Positions 23,875 to 34,700 of a DNA stretch of 64,000 bases are shown piece after piece (the stretch's first letter is position 1; each line of letters starts with the position of its first letter). The notes beneath the pieces were generated by a model, which was not told the origin of the DNA, did no database searches, and worked only from the letters and a program-made list of their open reading frames with translations. Both the position numbers and the translations under genes were made by a program. Origin of the DNA: Pseudeuparius sepicola (Eukaryota; Arthropoda; Insecta; Coleoptera; Anthribidae); the NCBI GenBank assembly GCA_963920635.1, contig OY987304.1, positions 37,138,365-37,202,364 of the forward strand, given 5' to 3'.

Positions 23875-23945
23875 TAGGTACCATGGTAGGTACCTACTTA
23901 AATCTTAAACGTGAACATTACATTACTGAAATTACTAGTAACTAG

Positions 23946-24122
23946 TTACCTATCTGTATTTCTTACACTATCCCATGAATTTAGATAGAGAAGGCATGAT
24001 TCAAAATTTAGCCTATTTCGGTGTTTTCTTATAACCAATGATGCCTTCGAAACAAGTCTTTCGGCAGGAACTGACGTTGCCATAGTACTTAGAATATCCC
24101 TGGCCATTTTAGATAAAATAGG
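23946..24122 (-). pseudogene. hAT (BED zinc-finger type) transposase C-terminal fragment
   Basis: The frame carries MARDILSTMATSVPAERLVS followed by KHRNRLNFESCLLYLNSW. This is the hAT dimerisation motif in the form found in BED-type/Tip100-like transposases (xxPxSSxxxERLFSxxgxxxxxxRxxLxpxxxexxxxLxxN). The frame upstream of about 24122 is low-complexity repeat and not transposase. Truncated; no catalytic part. Confidence 0.82.
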
Positions 24123-24303
24123 GTGGCTCGCTCGGCGCCGGCGAGCGCGCAGAAGGCGTAAAATAAAGGGAATCCCCGAAAAATAGTTGGGGAATCCCCT
24201 AAAAAGCAAGAACAAGAAGTAAGCAAGAGTCTTGCTAGCAAGACAAGACAAGAAGTTGCCGAGCAAGACAAGAAATCTTGTTTTTTACATCACTAGTTTT
24301 TAC

Positions 24304-25837
24304 TAAACGTTTTCCGGACGAGGTGAATGACTAATCATCAAAATGTGCCTTGCACATTCTTATAGGTTTATACCTATGCCTCTTCAGGTAGAATATTCGC
24401 AAATTTATGTTCTCCGATGAACCCTAAGGCATTCTTCCATTGCTGGCATCTTCAAATTTTCAATATTTTAATATTGTATCTATATTATTCTTTAATTAAT
24501 ACCTAAGTATTCAATTGTCACATAAAACTGTCTTAATTTTTGTAGGTAGGTACCTTAAACTCAACCTTACCTTTCAGGCGGTCTTTAGGAAATGAAACAA
24601 AGGTAATATAGCCTTTTGAACTAGTTTTACAGCCATCCGCACTGCAGTAAAAAGCGTTACTAGGTATTTTCTAAAATTTATTTGTGGCGTAAACAGATCC
24701 ATTGAATTTTAATTAATAAAGTTGCCTGGAAAATTAATAAATTCTTAACAGTAAATGAACTAAACTTTGAACTCAAAAAATATCTTCAAAACAAATTTGT
24801 TTCCTGAGCTTTCGAAGAATAAATCTTCCTCCTTTCTCAAAGATCATGTCACGTCAAAGCGAAATGACAGTGACGGTCGGTCGGTAAGATTTTGCTGTAA
24901 TATTTTGCGCGCACCCGGTAGAATGCGAACGAACCGTTCTCAGCTACACTCTGTACAGCTTATTTTATTATATTATAAGATATGGATCGGCTCGATCGCG
25001 GTACTACGACGACGGCGGGAGGAGGGGAGCCGGAGAGGGCAAGAGGGAAACGTTTGTTTACACAAGGCCGAGTGCCCGGACTTATTATTATATCTCTGGA
25101 CGCTGGCAATACCTAGGTAACCACTATATCGGATAATTTAAAAATTATGCGAAATGTCTGGGCAGAAATTCGCGAAAAGCCCTCAAGCATATTATGCTGC
25201 AGCTTGCAATATTAGCATCAAGACACCGATAAAATGCAGATGAGAGATAGGTATATGGGATTTGTTTCTTATTTCTCCATAACCTTCACCGAGACTTCAA
25301 AGCCAACATTGAACAATGAAATGTGACAACAGCGCTCATATTTCAACCATGAGCGTCGAATTACTAGGTTACTAAGGTTTAAGTTGCCCCACGTTTTAAA
25401 TTTAGACAAAAGAATGTGTGGTTAAATTAAATTATACATTGTACACAAGAAATTGAATTGTAGTTTACGATAAATATAAAACCGACCTCGGTAGGCTCTC
25501 GGCATGCGAAGCAGGACACGTTCGGCCTTCGCCCCCACATCATTAGGGCCGCGGGAAGGCCGAAATCCTGGATACGGTCACGTCCCGAAACATCATTTCG
25601 ACGTAAATCCACGCGGACGTCCCCAGGGCACCGGCGCGGCCCTTCGGGCCGAAAGGTCGCCATTCCGGGGTCGCAGTTCGTCCGTCGGCGGATAAAGTCG
25701 TGGAAATTGCGATGCGCCGGGTCCTTTCCCGCGCTTTATTTGATAACCCGCCGGGATCGGCGCACGGCCCACACACACACATAATATATGGAGTTGGTCT
25801 CGTAAAATATGTTTCGGAAAATAAACCAAGCGTAGGT
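24304..25837. other. Non-coding; GC-rich island at 25500-25770
   Basis: The 25500-25770 island is strongly GC- and CpG-rich against an AT-rich background. Several short ORFs on both strands overlap it merely because stop codons are rare there, and none shows a known motif. It resembles the islands at 30960-31340, 39720-40040 and 61860-61990, which could be conserved regulatory DNA. The 24900-25080 part is mildly CpG-rich. Confidence 0.4.
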
Positions 25838-26307
25838 ATATACAGGGTGTTCAAAGTTGACCCCGTACAATTGTCATGCACTGCACGATTATGATGATTT
25901 TGTGGGTGTTTGTGTGGGTGGGGGTGTCTTTATGAATTTGTGGGACATAATATCGTCATGGTGGCAGCATTATTCCACGACCTGCTATGACTTTTTTTGT
26001 TGCGCTTTTTGGAAAATGCTATTAGGAATCGGAAATCTAGAAACTTCGCTTTGATCAGCACCCCCCTGAAACCCAAATATGCCAAGTTTTATGAATTTAC
26101 TAACATTTCTACAGGGTACACAGTTGCGAATACCTACTGATTTTTTTTTATTTTCAATCAAAAATCAGGAATGCTTTGGAAACATTTTAAAATCGAGTAA
26201 ACCTAATCTAAACATCCCAAACATGTCCCACTAATAACGAAAACAGAAAGGAGCACCATCCTACCATTTTAAAGAAAATACTTGAATATTTAACATTTTC
26301 TGTGATC

Positions 26308-27477
26308 TACAGGGTGATTCAGTTTTATTCTGCGACACTTCAACAGGTGATATAAAACCAAAAAATTACAGCACTTTCTTTTATAAACTATATCATTTTG
26401 AGGCCTTATTAAAAAGTTACAGGGTGTTATAATTTTAAGAAATATGTGGAATTTATTTAATATTTACCAAACTAGTTGAGATATTTTAGTCATATTTGGT
26501 ACACGTTATAACGGCCTAGGTTAGCATAAAACCTGTTATTATCAAACATCTTGAACAACCAGTGGCGTAGAGGTGGGTAATTAGTATAATTATTGTTTTT
26601 ACTAAAAAAAAAAAGATACCACGTTGTATAGCAATAAAATGTATTCAATTTCTTATGTAAATTTTAATTTTAAACAAAAACGTTCTCTTAGCATTTTTCA
26701 TATGTGTCAGGGTTTCAAAGCAAATTTGATTTTTTCGTATTATTTCGGGGTATTTCTAAAAAATTAACTTAAAACTTCTCCCCATAAGTAACACTCAAAA
26801 CGGAGAAAATGTGTTTATTACTTTTCCCAATAAACTTACCCATTCAAGGTTTTACTTTTCAAGATACAGAGCGTAACATTAATTGTATTCCTTAAATGTA
26901 TTAGACCCTGTATCTTCAAAAGTATAGCCTTTAATAGGTAAGTTTATTGGAAAAAGTTACTTTATTTCAAGTAGCAAACACATTATTTCCACTTTAGGTG
27001 AAACTTATGGAGCAAATTTTTTAGATAATCTATCAGAAATACCCCGAAATAATACAAAAAAATCAAATTTGCCACGAAACCATGACACATACAAAAAATT
27101 ACCAAGAGGGCATTTTTGTTTAAAATTAAAATATACATAAGAAATTGTATACATTTTATTGCTATACGACGTGGTTCTTTTTTTCCTAAAAACAATTATA
27201 CTAATTACCCACTTCTACGCCACTGGTTGTTCAAGATGTCTGATATTAACCGGTTTTATGCTAACCCATGCCGTTATAACGTGTACCAAATATGACTAAA
27301 ATATCTCAACTAGTTTGGTAAATATTCAATAAATTCCACATATTTCTGATAACTTTAACACCCTGTAACTTTTTTATAAGGCCTTAAAATGATATAGTTT
27401 ATAGAAGAAAGTGCGGTTATTTCTTAGTTTTCTATCACCTGTTGAAGTGTTGCAGAATAAAACTGAATCACCCTGTA
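26308..27477. mobile_element. 1.17-kb perfect-type foldback (tacagggtgattcag ends)
   Basis: Two arms of about 580 bp are inverted. The left starts tacagggtgattcagtttta and the right ends taaaactgaatcaccctgta. Similarity persists across caacaggtgata, ggtacacgttataacggc and aatttgattttttcgtatta to the centre, with almost no loop. A second copy starts at 63484. No ORF of note. Confidence 0.9.
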
Positions 27478-28634
27478 TATGAAGAATATGACATATACGT
27501 ATTATATGAATTATACGGTAGGATTGTGTTTGTTTCCCGTTTTCGTTATTAGTTATTTTTGGGATGTTTCAATTAAGATTATACGATTTTCAAATATTTC
27601 AAAAGCGTTCTAATTTTTAATTGAAAATAAAAATACAATTTCTCAACTTTAAGATTATTTAGAAATGTTAGTCGACGATTTAAGTTTATAAAATTTGGGA
27701 CGTTGCGGTTTCAAGGGGTGATGAATGAAGCTTCGCGTTGTCAAATTTCCTATAAAAAATCCCTAATAGTATTTTCAAAAAAAAAGCATGCAAAAATCAT
27801 GGCAGGCATTTTTCTTTATTCTCTTCCGTTAAAAAGTTAATGACGTAGAGTATTCAATGATTTTATTTTTGGAGATATTCCCCTGACCTTTTAAAAAGAT
27901 CCAATAACATGACTCGTCAGATGCATATACCTATAGCAACCTATACCGCACAAGAGAGACGTCCGACCGGGGGAATAATTTGGCGGCCATTTTTAAGCCT
28001 AAATGAGGCGGGAAATTTGAAATCATTTCTACCGATGGGTTCCATAAATAATGTAATGTCTTGGTTGTCGATTTTGTAAAATGGAAATTATTTTAGTTCA
28101 AAGTACAACATAGGTTGAAGATTTTTGTTGGTTTTGGTTTTAAATTAATGCATTCGGGAAACGAAGCAGTTAACTAGGTTGAGAAATTGTACAACTTACT
28201 CAAAACAATATTTTAATCATAAGGAGAAGTAATATAATTATTATTGTACATTATACCTATAGCTTATACATCAGCTACATTATAAATAATTACTTATAAA
28301 AAATATGAAAATACTTTTAATTACCTAACATTTTCATACACTATTACTTGGTATAATTATTTCTTTGAATACTTTTAATAATAATACCTAACCTATTTTC
28401 CAAGAACATAATATTATCTATACCTATTTCTGAATTTTTAGGGAGCTGGTTTTATTCCTTAGAACTTTTTATTTTTGTTTGTTTACAAAATACATGCAAA
28501 AGAAAACTTGGTAACTTCAACATCTACCACTTTAATCTTTGCTTCAAAAATGATGAAAGTGAAGTGATTTTTAATTACGCTCTTCTTTGACAAGCTTCAA
28601 TAATTTTGCTGGCGGTGATCTGCAGTTAACAGGT

Positions 28635-28831
28635 TTACTTGTTGCTGCCTGCTGCTGTTTGCATTTCTTCGGTTAATTCTATTCGCTCCAGAAATGCGGC
28701 TCTCTTCGTTGTATCGAGAATTACAATGTCTCCATTTTCCTCATCTCCACGAGTTATTTCTTGAACTTCTTGAATGACACCTAGATTACCTACTAAGCCA
28801 CTTTCTAAATTTAGTTTCTTCTCTTGAAAAC
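28635..28831 (-). CDS. Candidate terminal exon, possibly of a DNA-transposon accessory protein
   Basis: On the minus strand a textbook acceptor (pyrimidine/T-rich tract then atttttag) at 28832-28840 opens into a 65-codon frame. It begins FQEKKLNLESGLVGN and ends AAGSNK before a TAA at 28635-28637. A one-base shift near the end would extend the frame to about 28580, so a recent frameshift is possible. The protein is acidic and polar with no motif I can name. Its position between diverged inverted repeats suggests it belonged to a DNA transposon, perhaps a Myb-like companion of a Harbinger-type element. That is speculation. Confidence 0.3.
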
Positions 28832-29845
28832 CTAAAAATGAGCAAGAAATCAGAAAATATCAATGAGAAAACAATCACTTTGCATTTGCACCAAGTCATG
28901 TTTTTATCTCGTGAGAATGGAAAGTTGTTAACCGTACAAAATATAAAAGAAAAAATTGCGATTAAAAACTAAAAACGCATCTCTCATCAAAAAAGCATGT
29001 CACGGTGACTTTTACGACTTTACCGGCGCTTTCAAAAAGTATAATGCAATTTCATTTATACTGTATACAAAATTGTAGACAAGGAATAAGGTAGCCACCA
29101 TTCAAACTGCCAAAATAGGCTTGAAAATGGCGGCGAATTCCATCTCTTTTCGTTCCCTGCGCCTTGCCGTGCGCAATAGAGCCAAAAGCGGTATATGTTA
29201 ATATACAGGTATGTGGTCAGATGGCTTTAAAATTCCAATTTTGCTAAATTTTGGCACTCTGTAGAATAGAACTAGCTGTATATTTTTTGTTCCAACTTGG
29301 TATAATATGGGTGTACTGTGGGGTCTTAATTAACGCGGTGATGTCAGATTTTAAACAAAAAAAAATGCTAAATGCATTTAGTCAAAATTGAGTATAAAAG
29401 AACGTATAGCAGGTCCTGGATTTATTTGGATGTTGACTACGGTAAGAAGGTCAAAAGACGCGGTTTGAAGATCTTTCAAACAAATAAAAGGTAAGGGGAA
29501 TATCTCCAAAAATAAAATCATCGAGAACCCTACATCATCCCTGGAAATGGCGATTAACAAAATTTAACATTTTAATGTGTTTTTGAAGAATAACTTTTTA
29601 ATGGAAGAGATTAAAGAAAACTGGTATTAATAGAAAATGTTCAGAAAAATTAGGGCTTTCAAACGATTTAACAAAAGTGGTATGTTGGTAAAAAAAATAT
29701 TTCTAGGCGTCGCGATGTCTAGCGTCGTATTTGCAAAGAGTCGCTAAATAGGCCAATTTATTCCTTTATCCACATAATATCTCCATATATTTGACCGTTT
29801 TCCACCAAGAGAGACTGGGCGTCTAAAAATGATCACCCTTGTACA

Positions 29846-30245
29846 TAGCTAAAACCGAAAACAGCACGGTGGAAAACTAAGGCAAGTCCAAAAAAAAAAC
29901 AAAAAGTTTTATTACTTATGTAGGTATCTTATATTTACATTAAAAGCTTACGAATAATAACGTACGATAAATGGAATTTGAAAAAGATAAAAGCCAGAGA
30001 CCCGTTGCGACTTTCGACTGACACAACACGAAGGAAGAATCTGTTTTGCCCATTTGTGTGTTACTTAGTTGCTGCTTGCTGATTTGTTTTTTGTTGTTTC
30101 ACTTATTCAAGTTTTGGTTGCCAGTTTTTCTTTCTAGACCCAGCTTTTTGCTGTTTCTCAGCAAAGTTTTGTTTTTGGTACAACACCAGTTTTTTACATG
30201 ATGATTGGAACCGTCTGAAAGTTCTCAATTTCCCATTTCCTTTAT
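29846..30245. other. 3' flank of the R2-type remnant; no gene recognised
   Basis: The 30030-30245 part is the minus-strand continuation of the retrotransposon remnant described next (possible 3' UTR or decayed C-terminus). The remainder shows nothing. Confidence 0.35.
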
Positions 30246-30700
30246 TCATTCTTCTAAGTCTCTGTACGTTGCGATCTTTTCGGCCTGCTTCACACGCAGG
30301 TTGTTGTTGTTGTTTGGGATAGCCACATCAATCAGAGTTGTCTTCCTAGAAATTTTATCAACTATTATAAGGTCCGGAAACTCGTCGATCTGTCAGAACT
30401 GTATACGATCCCAGTACACCTTGTAGTTGCTGCTTTCAAGAACAGGCTCCGATGTGTAGCTGTAATATGGGACCCTCTCTGCCTGCGCAAGCAGCAGTTT
30501 TTCCGGCAGTTCCTGGTGCAAGATCTTGGCACCCGTATCTGCATCTGTCATCCACAACCGATGCATCTTCTACAATGAATTTTAGGTAGTTACGAGTTGG
30601 TATATACCCTGATCTAGTATAGTCAGTAAGAACCCTTCCGTTTCTGGGAACATTCGTGCCGAGGTCAGCCAATATTTCGACGCTAACTTTTCGACATCTT
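30246..30700 (-). pseudogene. C-terminal region of an R2-type non-LTR retrotransposon polyprotein
   Basis: Minus-strand translation gives, in order, MTDADTGAKILHQELPEKLL, VPYYSYTSEPVLES, YKVYWDRIQF, then (after an in-frame TGA) EFPDLIIVDK, TTLIDVAIPN and KIATYRDLEE before a stop. The PD...D.aiP arrangement is the core of the restriction-enzyme-like endonuclease that follows RT in R2/NeSL-type elements. It cuts the target site. A different frame carries the more N-terminal TNVPRNGRVLTDYTRSG segment at 30560-30672, so there is at least one frameshift. RT itself is not present. This is an old, 5'-truncated remnant. Confidence 0.72.
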
Positions 30701-31731
30701 CCTGGTTAACCTCATTAGGATGCCTCTTTCATAGGTGTCGCAAATGAGAATGTCAAGGGGCTAAAAATACCCAAATTTGTTGTGTTTTTTTAGACATCTT
30801 TTCACAGGGAGTTATTATCACATACAAAATTTTAGGTTTTTATCTTTTTCATCTTTTTCGCTCTATAGTTGGTTGCCTAAAACTTTTATAATTATTCGGC
30901 TTTCACACTACCTATAGATTCGATTATGTTATGATATACAAAAATCCTGACCCGCTCGAAAGGACGCACGGCATCCATGGCTCCGCTAACAAGTTCCTTG
31001 AACCTACACCTTGACGTCAACTAGGCATTTAGTCCCCTATCCGTCCCCGATCTCCCCGAAAAACTGCAGCCAGCCATTACGCTGATCGCGTGCCGGTTTA
31101 TCCGCCAGGGATATCTCCCGGGGGACGCATAATTCATAATATTATTAAATAAGGGCCCCAATTTAAAACAATAAATACGAGTTAGGGGCGATCCGCCCCC
31201 ACGCTACTAAAAAAAGGACTGACCGCGGTAAATCACCCCCGGTGGGTTGAGCCCCCTCCTATATTTATAACTTCGGTTTTGCGGGGAGGGAAATTGCGGC
31301 TTCCAGGGTATTTCGCAAAGGTTGCCGAACGGAGGGGCGATTCCTGATTTGTAAGGAGCATTCGAAATATATAACTGCATTAGTGGTGAACGTAAACACT
31401 ACACCAGCAACACCAGCAGTATACAAGAATTAAGCATCAGATTTCGTCCTTCAATAATTTCTTGCCAGCTGACTGAAACTAGTTATATGGCTAGATATAT
31501 GGATACAATGGAATAAAACACAAGTTTAAATTATTTACAAATATTGATTATTACAAAAAGTTTAAGTTGGTTAACAATAAAGAAGAATAATTAGTAATTT
31601 ATATTGAAAACTTAACTAAAAATTTACAAGTTTATAAATCAGATAATTTACAAAGTGACTATCAGACTGAGACTCGTCGAAGTGTTCAATTCTCTACAGT
31701 CGATACAGGGACCTAGCTTAACCGCTTAATA
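30701..31731. other. Non-coding; GC-rich island at 30960-31340
   Basis: The island carries CpG-rich sequence with words such as ttatccgccagggatatctc and gcggttttgcgggg-like runs, but no ORF of any length. Such ORF-free GC-rich blocks in AT-rich DNA are candidates for conserved regulatory elements. The rest is AT-rich. Confidence 0.35.
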
Positions 31732-34700
31732 AAATAAAACATAACTGGCAACAATGGACAACAGTAAACGGTGGTACATGGCTGCGTGCGCCATGGATTA
31801 GGAGAATAGGGGATTCCCAGAGTCTCTTTTATGAATAGATTAGTACTAATTTGTATTTGAAGATTTATTTATTATTTTTATGATAGGTTCAGTTAGGCAA
31901 GTGGCGCGAAGAAATCTTTTACCATACCTACCGGCAATTCTAAAGGTGTCGCCAAGCCAAGCGAAGAATGTCTAGGAATATATCATTAATAATGAGAAAT
32001 CAAATAAGTAGAAAAGGGATAGGTATAAATGCGAGAAGGAATATTGAGCTATTTCAACTTCAACAACCACTGTTCTAGCCCCTCCAGGGCCGGCTCTAGG
32101 CGGGTGCGAACGGCGCGGCGTAAGCGGCCCGGGTTTTGACTGGCCCCGCGCCTCAGAGTCCCGTGTACAGGGTTATCCAGTCAGTAGCGTATTTAAAAGG
32201 GCGAGGCCGAAACCATTTCAGAATTTGAAAATATTCACTGCAGCTTGAAAATCTGAAGATATTGGGATTTCTAGAGACTAATTTTAACTAATTTTACTTA
32301 ACATTTATAAAAATAGTAGGTTTTTTTAAAACCATTTTTTAACTTCAACGGCCACTGGTTTAACCTCTCCAGGGCCGGCTCTAGGCGGGTGCGAACGGCG
32401 CGGCGTAAGCGGCCCGGGTTTTGACTGGCCCCGCGCCTCAGAGTCCCGTGTACAGGGTTATCCAGTCAGTAGCGTATTTAAAAGGGCGGGGCCGAAACCA
32501 TTTCAGAATTTGAAAATATTCACTGCAGCTTGAAAATCTGAAGATATTGGGATTTCTAGAGACTAATTTTAACTAATTTTACTTAACATTTATAAAAATA
32601 GTAGGTTTTTTTAAAACCATTTTTTAACTTCAACGGCCACTGGTTTAACCTCTCCAGGGCCGGCTCTAGGCGGGTGCGAACGGCGCGGCGTAAGCGGCCC
32701 GGGTTTTGACTGGCCCCGCGCCTCAGAGTCCCGTGTACAGGGTTATCCAGTCAGTAGCGTATTTAAAAGGGCGGGGCCGAAACCATTTCAGAATTTGAAA
32801 ATATTCACTGCAGCTTGAAAATCTGAAGATATTGGGATTTCTAGAGACTAATTTTAACTAATTTTACTTAACATTTATAAAAATAGTAGGTTTTTTTAAA
32901 ACCATTTTTTAACTTCAACGGCCACTGGTTTAACCTCTCCAGGGCCGGCTCTAGGCGGGTGCGAACGGCGCGGCGTAAGCGGCCCGGGTTTTGACTGGCC
33001 CCGCGCCTCAGAGTCCCGTGTACAGGGTTATCCAGTCAGTAGCGTATTTAAAAGGGCGGGGCCGAAACCATTTCAGAATTTGAAAATATTCACTGCAGCT
33101 TGAAAATCTGAAGATATTGGGATTTCTAGAGACTAATTTTAACTAATTTTACTTAACATTTATAAAAATAGTAGGTTTTTTTAAAACCATTTTTTAACTT
33201 CAACGGCCACTGGTTTAACCTCTCCAGGGCCGGCTCTAGGCGGGTGCGAACGGCGCGGCGTAAGCGGCCCGGGTTTTGACTGGCCCCGCGCCTCAGAGTC
33301 CCGTGTACAGGGTTATCCAGTCAGTAGCGTATTTAAAAGGGCGGGGCCGAAACCATTTCAGAATTTGAAAATATTCACTGCAGCTTGAAAATCTGAAGAT
33401 ATTGGGATTTCTAGAGACTAATTTTAACTAATTTTACTTAACATTTATAAAAATAGTAGGTTTTTTTAAAACCATTTTTTAACTTCAACGGCCACTGGTT
33501 TAACCTCTCCAGGGCCGGCTCTAGGCGGGTGCGAACGGCGCGGCGTAAGCGGCCCGGGTTTTGACTGGCCCCGCGCCTCAGAGTCCCGTGTACAGGGTTA
33601 TCCAGTCAGTAGCGTATTTAAAAGGGCGGGGCCGAAACCATTTCAGAATTTGAAAATATTCACTGCAGCTTGAAAATCTGAAGATATTGGGATTTCTAGA
33701 GACTAATTTTAACTAATTTTACTTAACATTTATAAAAATAGTAGGTTTTTTTAAAACCATTTTTTAACTTCAACGGCCACTGGTTTAACCTCTCCAGGGC
33801 CGGCTCTAGGCGGGTGCGAACGGCGCGGCGTAAGCGGCCCGGGTTTTGACTGGCCCCGCGCCTCAGAGTCCCGTGTACAGGGTTATCCAGTCAGTAGCGT
33901 ATTTAAAAGGGCGGGGCCGAAACCATTTCAGAATTTGAAAATATTCACTGCAGCTTGAAAATCTGAAGATATTGGGATTTCTAGAGACTAATTTTAACTA
34001 ATTTTACTTAACATTTATAAAAATAGTAGGTTTTTTTAAAACCATTTTTTAACTTCAACGGCCACTGGTTTAACCTCTCCAGGGCCGGCTCTAGGCGGGT
34101 GCGAACGGCGCGGCGTAAGCGGCCCGGGTTTTGACTGGCCCCGCGCCTCAGAGTCCCGTGTACAGGGTTATCCAGTCAGTAGCGTATTTAAAAGGGCGAG
34201 GCCGAAACCATTTCAGAATTTGAAAATATTCACTGCAGCTTGAAAATCTGAAGATATTGGGATTTCTAGAGACTAATTTTAACTAATTTTACTTAACATT
34301 TATAAAAATAGTAGGTTTTTTTAAAACCATTTTTTAACTTCAACGGCCACTGGTTTAACCTCTCCAGGGCCGGCTCTAGGCGGGTGCGAACGGCGCGGCG
34401 TAAGCGGCCCGGGTTTTGACTGGCCCCGCGCCTCAGAGTCCCGTGTACAGGGTTATCCAGTCAGTAGCGTATTTAAAAGGGCGGGGCCGAAACCATTTCA
34501 GAATTTGAAAATATTCACTGCAGCTTGAAAATCTGAAGATATTGGGATTTCTAGAGACTAATTTTAACTAATTTTACTTAACATTTATAAAAAAAGTAGG
34601 TTTTTTTAAAACCATTTTTTAACTTCAACGGCCACTGGTTTAACCTCTCCAGGGCCGGCTCTAGGCGGGTGCGAACGGCGCGGCGTAAGCGGCCCGGGTT

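Larger units (their letters stand above)
23484..24295. mobile_element. hAT-family transposon with perfect 8-bp target duplication
   Basis: The ends are tagtgatgtaaaaa and ttttttacatcacta. The flanking word gtttttac is repeated at 23476-23483 and 24296-24303. Clusters of caagacaag and cttgtcttg words form subterminal repeats in inverted orientation at both ends (23500-23600 and 24205-24275), likely transposase-binding sites by analogy with other hATs. It carries a BED-type hAT transposase remnant and a nested MITE. Its TIR and transposase type differ from the other four hATs. Confidence 0.92.
25838..29845. mobile_element. Nested palindromic (foldback) element complex
   Basis: The outer left segment (about 25950-26290) is an inverted, diverged copy of about 27490-27830. 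Examples are aaaatgctattagg with its partner in ctaatagtattttc, and the conserved aacatccca word. The central palindrome 26308-27477 is inserted between these arms. A further diverged inverted pair links about 27800-28010 with about 29090-29680, sharing attttatttttggagatatt and the ggcggccatttt and aaaatggcggcg words. The outermost ends tatacagggtg (25838) and cacccttgtacata (about 29845) may be the original termini. Boundaries between layers are approximate. Confidence 0.55.

Noticed and set aside
25427..25881. Cluster of overlapping ORFs on both strands
   Set aside because: They overlap because stop codons are rare in GC-rich DNA; no start context, motif or consistent codon use.
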